Source of the DNA: Burkholderia sp. Bp9143
GTDB lineage: Bacteria; Pseudomonadota; Gammaproteobacteria; Burkholderiales; Burkholderiaceae
Length of the DNA stretch: 64,000 bases
Reading direction: 5' to 3'
Assembly: GCF_003853645.1 (NCBI RefSeq)
Contig: NZ_QTPO01000011.1
Coordinates: forward strand, 62,001 to 126,000
Position 1 is the first letter of the stretch. Every line of letters begins with the position of its first letter. The notes under the pieces are model-generated. The model saw nothing but the letters and a program-made list of their open reading frames with translations. It did not search any database and was not told where the DNA came from. The translations under genes were made by a program, and so were the position numbers. Shown here in pieces: positions 59,425 to 64,000 of this stretch.

Positions 59425-60600
59425 ACGTCCTCCTCCGCGCCTAAAGGCGGAGGATTCCCACACCTGGCGATGCACGTCCGCATCGGAGAATGTTCAGAGC
59501 AGCATTGGTATCACGATCATGCACGACACCACAGTCACTGCAGGCCCACTCTCTTACTCGCAATCCTGCGATGCCTTTCGGCCGCGTCGTGCTGTCTTTC
59601 GACCCGCACGCCGAACAGGACTGGGTGGAACCGCTTTCGTCGACTTCCTCGAACGTGGCTCCGTGCGCGATCGCCTTGTAACGGAGCTTGTTTCGAAAGG
59701 ACGACCAGGATGCGTCGTAGACGCTCTTCGCCATCCTGGTTCTGGCGAGCTTCGCGGCCGACACGTTGCCGACCGCGATGTAATCGAAGCGACGGACCAG
59801 ATCGAGCGCGAGCTTGTGCTGGGAATCGGCACGGGCATTCGCGACCTTGGCGTGCAACTTCGCGATATGCCGCTTGTGCTTTCGCGCCCGTTGCGCTTTC
59901 GCGAGCTTCTCGGCCGCGCGCCGACCGAACCGATCGTTAGGCAGCTTCTCGCCGGTCGAAAGTGTGGCGAAGTCTTTCAGGCCGAGATCGATACCGACAC
60001 CCGAACGGATCGGGCGTGCCTGAACATCAGGCATCTCGATCACGATGTTGAGAAACCAGTTGCCGCGCGCATCCTGCGCAAAGTTGGTTCCGTCCTTGAT
60101 CTTTCCGTCGGGAAGCGGTCGGCTATTGAATACGCGAAAGGCGTTGCCACCAAAGCGAAACGCATCGCCCTCGCGCTTCAGGTCACGGCCCTTCAGCGGC
60201 ACCCAGCCCAGCGATTTCCTGCCGCGATAGCGCAGGTAGGATCGGCGGCACTGACTGCGCGACTTCGCGTATTGCTCGCACGTGGCGTTGACCGTGCCGG
60301 AATGAATGCCGAGCGCCTTGCTGCTGCCGGTCGTCAGCACGTTCAAGTCGAAACCCGACGGCCATTTCTTGAGCCACTTGAGCGCGTGCTTCTGCGTGTC
60401 GTTGCAGAAGTTCCAGACGTAGTTCACCGCGCGGCTTTGCTTGTTAAGCAGTCCGTTGAGCGACTTCACCCGGTAGCGGTAGACAAGGATCATGCTGGTG
60501 ATCCTAACCCGTGGAAGAAGCTGCCTGTCAACAGCACTCCTTTCCTTCCCGCCATTCGCCCCGAAGGAAGTCCCCTTGGGGGAAATGGCGGGGTTTCTCG
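59425..60600 (-). mobile_element. IS200/IS605-superfamily element carrying only tnpB (IS1341 type)
   Basis: Boundaries are approximate, taken from subterminal hairpins. The right end has TCCTCCGC (59431-59438) pairing with GCGGAGGA (59447-59454), overlapping the tnpB stop, followed by GAGGACGTCAAT in the element's direction, typical of this superfamily. The left end has CCCGCCATT (60548-60556) pairing with AATGGCGGG (60584-60592). No tnpA is present, so it moved with help from another transposase. The right-end region is also where the guide (omega) RNA scaffold of TnpB lies. Confidence 0.75.
59441..60493 (-). CDS. tnpB: TnpB-family RNA-guided nuclease of an IS605-type element
   Basis: A 350-residue TnpB/OrfB. 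N-terminal HTH_OrfB_IS605 domain, then RuvC-like motifs: D169 in GVGIDLGLKD (motif I), zinc finger C293-x2-C296 and C318-x2-C321, and HDRDTNAALNI with D328 (motif III). Where many TnpBs have the motif II Glu (xxEDL), this one reads YIAVGNVSAAKLARTRMAKS (GNVS at 242-245), as in a known subset of the family. The ATG at 60493 is the family start. Frame intact. Confidence 0.9.
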   Translation of the reverse strand: MILVYRYRVKSLNGLLNKQSRAVNYVWNFCNDTQKHALKWLKKWPSGFDLNVLTTGSSKALGIHSGTVNATCEQYAKSRSQCRRSYLRYRGRKSLGWVPLKGRDLKREGDAFRFGGNAFRVFNSRPLPDGKIKDGTNFAQDARGNWFLNIVIEMPDVQARPIRSGVGIDLGLKDFATLSTGEKLPNDRFGRRAAEKLAKAQRARKHKRHIAKLHAKVANARADSQHKLALDLVRRFDYIAVGNVSAAKLARTRMAKSVYDASWSSFRNKLRYKAIAHGATFEEVDESGSTQSCSACGSKDSTTRPKGIAGLRVREWACSDCGVVHDRDTNAALNILRCGRASPGVGILRL

Positions 60601-60659
60601 GAGCAAATTCTGATGAATCCGGACGCCGCAAGCGCGTCCGCTCATTCCGCGAGGTTCGC

Positions 60660-61133
60660 ATGTACACGAATATCATGGTCGCAATGGACGGCAGTCCTTC
60701 CGCGAAAAAGGCGCTCGACGAAGGCCTCAGGATGGCGAGGCTGTGCGGTGCCCGGCTGTTCGCCGTTTTCGTCGTCGACAAATCGACCCTGTTCGTTTAC
60801 GGCGGCCGCATGGAACCCGAAGCCTTGCTCGACGAGATCCGGCGCCATGGCGCGGCGATCCTGCGGGATGCCGACCGGACGATCTCGCACGCGTCAGTCA
60901 ATGGCGAGACGGAAATCATCGAGACCGATTACGGTCAGGACGTCGCGGAGCGCCTGCAGCAATACGTCGTCGACCATGCGATCGATCTGGCCGTGGTCGG
61001 CACGCACGGTCGACGCGGTGTCCGGCGGCTGGTGCTCGGCAGTGTCGCCGAACGCTTCCTGCGCACCTCGAGTTGCCCGGTCCTGCTCGTGCGCGACGAC
61101 GATGCCGCGCACGCTACCGTCGCGGCGGCCTAG
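60660..61133 (+). CDS. Universal stress protein (UspA family)
   Basis: A 157-residue single-domain UspA: NIMVAMDGSPSAKKALDEGLRMA at the start, DLAVVGTHGRRGVRRLVLGSVAERFLR with the ATP-binding Gly-x2-Gly-x9-Gly-Ser pattern, and CPVLLVRDD at the end. It therefore likely binds ATP. GAGG precedes the ATG. The tnpB element lies just upstream and has displaced the gene from its likely FNR-type box (59377-59390). Confidence 0.92.
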   Translation: MYTNIMVAMDGSPSAKKALDEGLRMARLCGARLFAVFVVDKSTLFVYGGRMEPEALLDEIRRHGAAILRDADRTISHASVNGETEIIETDYGQDVAERLQQYVVDHAIDLAVVGTHGRRGVRRLVLGSVAERFLRTSSCPVLLVRDDDAAHATVAAA

Positions 61134-61167
61134 CGTCGCTGCCATGCCACCTGCCCAGGTGATCATC

Positions 61168-61443
61168 ATGCAGATCTCGTTTCCTTCCGAACATCCGACG
61201 TATTACGGCGTCGACCCCGCGCTGAGCTTTCCGGCCCTCGTCGAAGGCCGCCGCGTGCACTGCGCGATCACCGCAGCCGCGCTGGAAGATCACTTCCGCG
61301 CGGCGTCGCCTCGCGAGCAGGATCTCGTCGACGCGTTTGCGCGCCATCGTCCCGCCATCGAACGGGCGGCGCGCTGCCTGCTCGAGGAAGTCGGCGGGCG
61401 GCCGATCCTGCTTCACAGCGGCTATTTCCGATTCTGCACGTGA
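61168..61443 (+). CDS. DUF1488 family protein
   Basis: A 91-residue protein matching DUF1488: MQISFPSEHPTYYGVD, LVEGRRVHCAITAAALEDHF, ASPREQDLVDAFARHRPAIERAA, and the end GRPILLHSGYFRF. Function unknown. AGGTGATC precedes ATG 61168; an in-frame ATG at 61144 is less likely. It follows the usp gene by 34 nt, and the two are probably co-transcribed. Confidence 0.82.
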   Translation: MQISFPSEHPTYYGVDPALSFPALVEGRRVHCAITAAALEDHFRAASPREQDLVDAFARHRPAIERAARCLLEEVGGRPILLHSGYFRFCT

Positions 61444-61456
61444 GCGGCCTCCGCCC

Positions 61457-61470
61457 TTGACGCGCATCAA
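61457..61470 (+). promoter_or_regulatory. FNR-type box TTGACGCGCATCAA
   Basis: A full match, 152 nt before the Hsp20 ATG, just after the DUF1488 stop. Confidence 0.65.
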
Positions 61471-61622
61471 GCGCGTGCCTGGGCGGGCGCGTACGCTGGA
61501 TTTTCGAAAGATCACTCGTCCCTTGCGCGGCCTGCGGCGTCGCGCCATCCGATCTTCATTGCGGCCGATGCCGTCGGGACGAAGGCGACGGCCGCACGTC
61601 AACTATCGAAGGAGTACGAACC

Positions 61623-62057
61623 ATGAGCAACATGACGCGTTACGATCCTTTTTCGATCGAACCCGTTTCCGACCTGTTCCAGGGGCTGTTCAGGCCGCTG
61701 CGCGGCATGGCGCTGGCCGACGAACCCAATCTTGCGTCGATGAAGATCGACGTCACCGAAAACGACAAGGCGTATACGGTCAACGCGGAACTGCCCGGCG
61801 TCGCCAAGGACGACATCGACGTCCAGGTCACGGGAAATACCGTATCGATCAACGCGAAGATCGAGCGCAACAGCGAGCAGAAGGACGGCGAGCGCGTGAT
61901 CCGGCGCGAGCGCTACAGCGGTGCGATCAGCCGCTCGTTCTCGCTGTCGGGCGACATCGACGACGCGAACGCGACGGCGACGTATCAGGATGGCGTGCTG
62001 TCGCTGACGTTGCCGAAGAAGGCGCCGGTCGGGCAGAAGAAGCTCACGATCAGCTGA
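61623..62057 (+). CDS. Small heat shock protein, Hsp20/alpha-crystallin family
   Basis: A 144-residue chaperone that holds unfolding proteins without ATP. The alpha-crystallin domain runs from about 38 to 135: MKIDVTENDKAYTVNAELPGVAKDDIDV, RRERYSGAISRSFSLSGDID and ATYQDGVLSLTLPKK. The C-terminal I/V-x-I contact is weak (KLTIS). GGAG-rich ribosome site (GAAGGAGTACGAACC) before the ATG. Sits in the low-oxygen set by its upstream box rather than by a visible heat-shock promoter. Confidence 0.93.
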   Translation: MSNMTRYDPFSIEPVSDLFQGLFRPLRGMALADEPNLASMKIDVTENDKAYTVNAELPGVAKDDIDVQVTGNTVSINAKIERNSEQKDGERVIRRERYSGAISRSFSLSGDIDDANATATYQDGVLSLTLPKKAPVGQKKLTIS

Positions 62058-62161
62058 TCGGGTGACAGGCAGCGGGCGATGCCGACACGCATCGCCCACC
62101 ATGAGGAGCCGGCGCGCGGAGTGATCCGCGCGCCGTTTCGTTGAAGCGGCCGCATGTGCGC

Positions 62162-62827
62162 CTACGCATGCGACGGCGTACCGCCGATCCGATAGCCGAC
62201 CGTCTGCGCGAGGATCGGCAACTCGTCCTCGTTCAGCCGCAATGCGTCGGCGAGCGTGCGGTGATTGATCCAGCCGCGCACGACCGTGCCGAGGCCGGCC
62301 GCCGCGCAGTACAGCGAGACGTTCTGCGCGATGGCGCCGGCCGCGATTGCCGAGAACACGTCGCGTTGTTGCGGCGGCATGTCGAGTATCGCGGCAGTCC
62401 GGACGACGTAGACGAGATCCAGCGGCGCACGGCCGACGAAGTCCTGATAGCCGGTCAGGTTGCGCGCATCGACCGCATGCTTCAGCACGAGCCGGTGCGC
62501 GGGCGCATCGTAACGATAGACGCCGTACGGCAGCGCGACGTAGATGTCGATTTCATTGAATGCGTGCGCGGACGGCGCGGTACGGCCGCCGCTTGCCGGC
62601 CGGTTGATGCCGTCCGCCGCCCACAGGATCGTGCCGAGCGTCGCGGGCGGCAGCGGCGTGGCGGCGAATTCGCGGGAACTCATCCGGGTCGCGAGCGCCG
62701 CCATCAACGGCACGCCGGTGTCGAGCATCGGGCGCGGCAGGTCGACGATCGGCGGCGACTCGCCCTCGGGCGACACCGGCTGCGCCGCGGGCGCCGGCGA
62801 ATAGGTCAGCAGTTGCTGTTCGGTCAT
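62162..62827 (-). CDS. Nitroreductase-like protein, SagB/ThcOx type
   Basis: A 221-residue flavin-binding protein of the nitroreductase superfamily: MSSREFAATPLPPATLGTILWAADGINRP, GRTAPSAHAFNEIDIYVAL, GAIAQNVSLYCAAAGLGTVVRGWI. The SRE and GRTAPSA segments bind FMN. Relatives reduce nitro groups or quinones, or oxidise peptide azolines; no azoline synthesis genes are nearby, so a redox detoxification role is more likely. An FNR-type box is 85 nt upstream. Confidence 0.85.
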   Translation of the reverse strand: MTEQQLLTYSPAPAAQPVSPEGESPPIVDLPRPMLDTGVPLMAALATRMSSREFAATPLPPATLGTILWAADGINRPASGGRTAPSAHAFNEIDIYVALPYGVYRYDAPAHRLVLKHAVDARNLTGYQDFVGRAPLDLVYVVRTAAILDMPPQQRDVFSAIAAGAIAQNVSLYCAAAGLGTVVRGWINHRTLADALRLNEDELPILAQTVGYRIGGTPSHA

Positions 62828-62911
62828 TCGAGTCTCCTTGAAGCGTGACCGCGCGTGCCTGGAACGTCGCGCATCGGCGATCTCACGATAAGGCGGCCGG
62901 GCCGCATCGGG

Positions 62912-62925
62912 TTGACCTCCGTCAA
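62912..62925 (-). promoter_or_regulatory. FNR-type box TTGACCTCCGTCAA before the nitroreductase-like gene
   Basis: A full match, 85 nt upstream of the minus-strand start at 62827. Confidence 0.65.
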
Positions 62926-62967
62926 GCGACGCATCGACCGGTCACGCCGTGCGGCGCGAGGCATCCG

Positions 62968-62981
62968 TTGACCTGCATCAG
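62968..62981 (+). promoter_or_regulatory. FNR-type box TTGACCTGCATCAG before the BON gene
   Basis: One mismatch in the last base; 77 nt before the BON-protein ATG. With the box at 62912 it forms a divergent pair. Confidence 0.65.
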
Positions 62982-63057
62982 CGATCGGGGGCCGCGCGTG
63001 TGCAACTCTGCTTGTGTGCGGCGAACAGGCGCGCCGCGGCTCACAGGAGAGCAGACG

Positions 63058-63708
63058 ATGAAAACCGACAAGCAGTTGAAGCAGGACGTTCAGGATGAAC
63101 TGGAGTCCGACCCGTCGATCGATTCGACACGCATCGGTGTCGAGGTCACCGACCGGATCGTGACGCTTTCGGGGCACCCGCCGAGCTATGCGGAGAAGCT
63201 GGCGATCGAGCGCGCGGCGAACCGCGTGGGCGGCGTCAAGGCGCTCGTCGTCGACATGACCGTGCATCTGCCGGACGACGACGTGCGCACCGACGAGGAC
63301 ATCGCGAAAGCGGTGCGCTCGGTCCTGCACTGGACGGTCGGTCTGCACGACGATGCGGTCAAGGTGCAGGTCGAGCGCGGCTGGATCACGCTGTCCGGCA
63401 AGGTCGACTGGGCGTACCAGAGCCATCTGGCCGTGCGGTCGATCTCGCAGATGCGCAGCGTGACCGGCGTGACCGACCACATCGCGGTGCAGGGGACGGT
63501 CGGCGCCGACGACATCGGCAGCAACATCAAGCGCGCGATCATGCGTCACGCGGAGCGCGAAGCGAAGCACATCGCGATCGACGTGCACGACGGCACCGTG
63601 CGGTTGTCCGGCAAGGTCGGCTCGTTTTCCGAGCGCAAGGCCGTGCGCGGTGCCGCGTGGTCGGCGCGAGGCGTGCGCGCGGTCGTCGACGACCTGGTCG
63701 TCGAGTGA
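63058..63708 (+). CDS. BON-domain protein (three tandem BON domains)
   Basis: A 216-residue protein with three BON domains (about 3-72, 78-146, 150-216), each with the V-x-L-x-G-x-V pattern: RIVTLSGHPPSY, GWITLSGKVDW, GTVRLSGKVGSF. BON domains bind phospholipid or other ligands; E. coli OsmY has two. No signal peptide is seen, so it may be cytoplasmic. AGGAGA lies before the ATG. A truncated paralogue lies at 46949. Confidence 0.9.
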   Translation: MKTDKQLKQDVQDELESDPSIDSTRIGVEVTDRIVTLSGHPPSYAEKLAIERAANRVGGVKALVVDMTVHLPDDDVRTDEDIAKAVRSVLHWTVGLHDDAVKVQVERGWITLSGKVDWAYQSHLAVRSISQMRSVTGVTDHIAVQGTVGADDIGSNIKRAIMRHAEREAKHIAIDVHDGTVRLSGKVGSFSERKAVRGAAWSARGVRAVVDDLVVE

Positions 63709-63763
63709 AGCCGGCGGGCGTCCGGCGGATACGCAGCTCGCGGGGCGCCAGGAGGAAAGCCAG

Positions 63764-64000
63764 ATGACACTGTCAGGCGAACTGCACGAAGCGGACTGGT
63801 CGGTCGCGATCGAGACGGTCGCGGCCGAACCAGGCGGCTTTCGTTGCCGGATCCACGTCACGCTCGCGTCGCCGGATGGCGTCTGCGAGCGGACGTTCGC
63901 GCACTGCAGAACCCATGCAACCGAGCGCGAGGCCGCGATCGACGGGCTGCGCATTGGGATGACGTGGATCGAGATGAAGAAGTCGGACACCTTCACGGTC
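63764..64000 (+). CDS. Unknown protein, 3' end beyond the window
   Basis: Seventy-nine codons to the window edge. The start MTLSGELHEADWSVAIETV is followed by RCRIHVTLASPDGVCERTFAHCRTHATEREAAIDGLRIG and MTWIEMKKSDTF; it looks nearly complete. No family recognised. GGAGGAAAG lies before the ATG, and it follows the BON gene by 55 nt, so it probably shares its transcript. Confidence 0.65.
   Translation, partial: MTLSGELHEADWSVAIETVAAEPGGFRCRIHVTLASPDGVCERTFAHCRTHATEREAAIDGLRIGMTWIEMKKSDTFTV

Noticed and set aside
1..64000. CRISPR arrays, rRNA or tRNA genes
   Set aside because: No regularly spaced repeats and no recognisable RNA gene were found on reading the window; a covariance-model scan was not possible.

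Overview
The window is a GC-rich Burkholderia-type chromosome segment, most like the Burkholderia cepacia complex. This rests on codon use, the Burkholderia-style porin, the benzoate operon and a block of genes resembling the low-oxygen-activated (lxa) locus of B. cenocepacia. The assignment is by gene content and motif recognition; no database search was run.

1-6.5 kb: the 3' part of a benzoate dioxygenase operon (benB end, benC, benD, a RidA-type deaminase, an aromatic-acid MFS importer), then an opposing LysR regulator and a porin. 6.5-7.6 kb is a graveyard of four unrelated gene fragments. 7.6-10.7 kb holds small genes: a GNAT, an HPr-like protein without the catalytic His, YjdM/PhnA, a spermidine-synthase-like protein and a ribbon-helix-helix protein. 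10.9-20 kb holds a six-gene hydrogenase-4/complex-I-like membrane complex (hyfBCEFGI). Its large subunit lacks the NiFe-binding cysteines, so it is best called an energy-converting hydrogenase-related (Ehr) complex. The island is bracketed by an inverted duplication of the phnA/speE-like/copG cassette (intact at 9.1-10.7 kb, decayed at 20.1-20.8 kb). Two TGATAA-N5-TTATCA palindromes also lie near its ends.

20.8-31.6 kb: small accessory genes (GNAT, tandem ACT protein), two large sensor kinases around a hipBA toxin-antitoxin pair, a porin relic and a frameshifted methyltransferase. 31.7-41.6 kb: two probable catabolic operons, each next to its own LysR regulator. One is a tightly overlapping panE-like/VOC/MaoC/CoA-transferase/aroE-like set; the other is an MFS permease, SDR, TIM-barrel and amidohydrolase set. 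Their substrates are not evident.

41.7-64 kb: a low-oxygen/stress regulon. It contains PEP synthase, intracellular PHA depolymerase, CBS-domain proteins, nicotinate phosphoribosyltransferase, a DHH phosphoesterase, an ABC transporter with two fused permease halves, rhomboid protease, a fused APH-like/P-loop kinase, universal stress protein, Hsp20, a nitroreductase-like protein, BON-domain protein and several small unknowns. I find 14 copies of a CRP/FNR-type box (TTGAY-N4-RTCA[A/G/C], one with a C at the first base) here, nearly all just upstream of genes on either strand, and did not notice a good match elsewhere in the window. Together these genes suggest survival of oxygen limitation: mobilising stored PHA, PEP and NAD salvage, and protein and membrane protection. 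A tnpB element has inserted between one such box and the universal stress gene.
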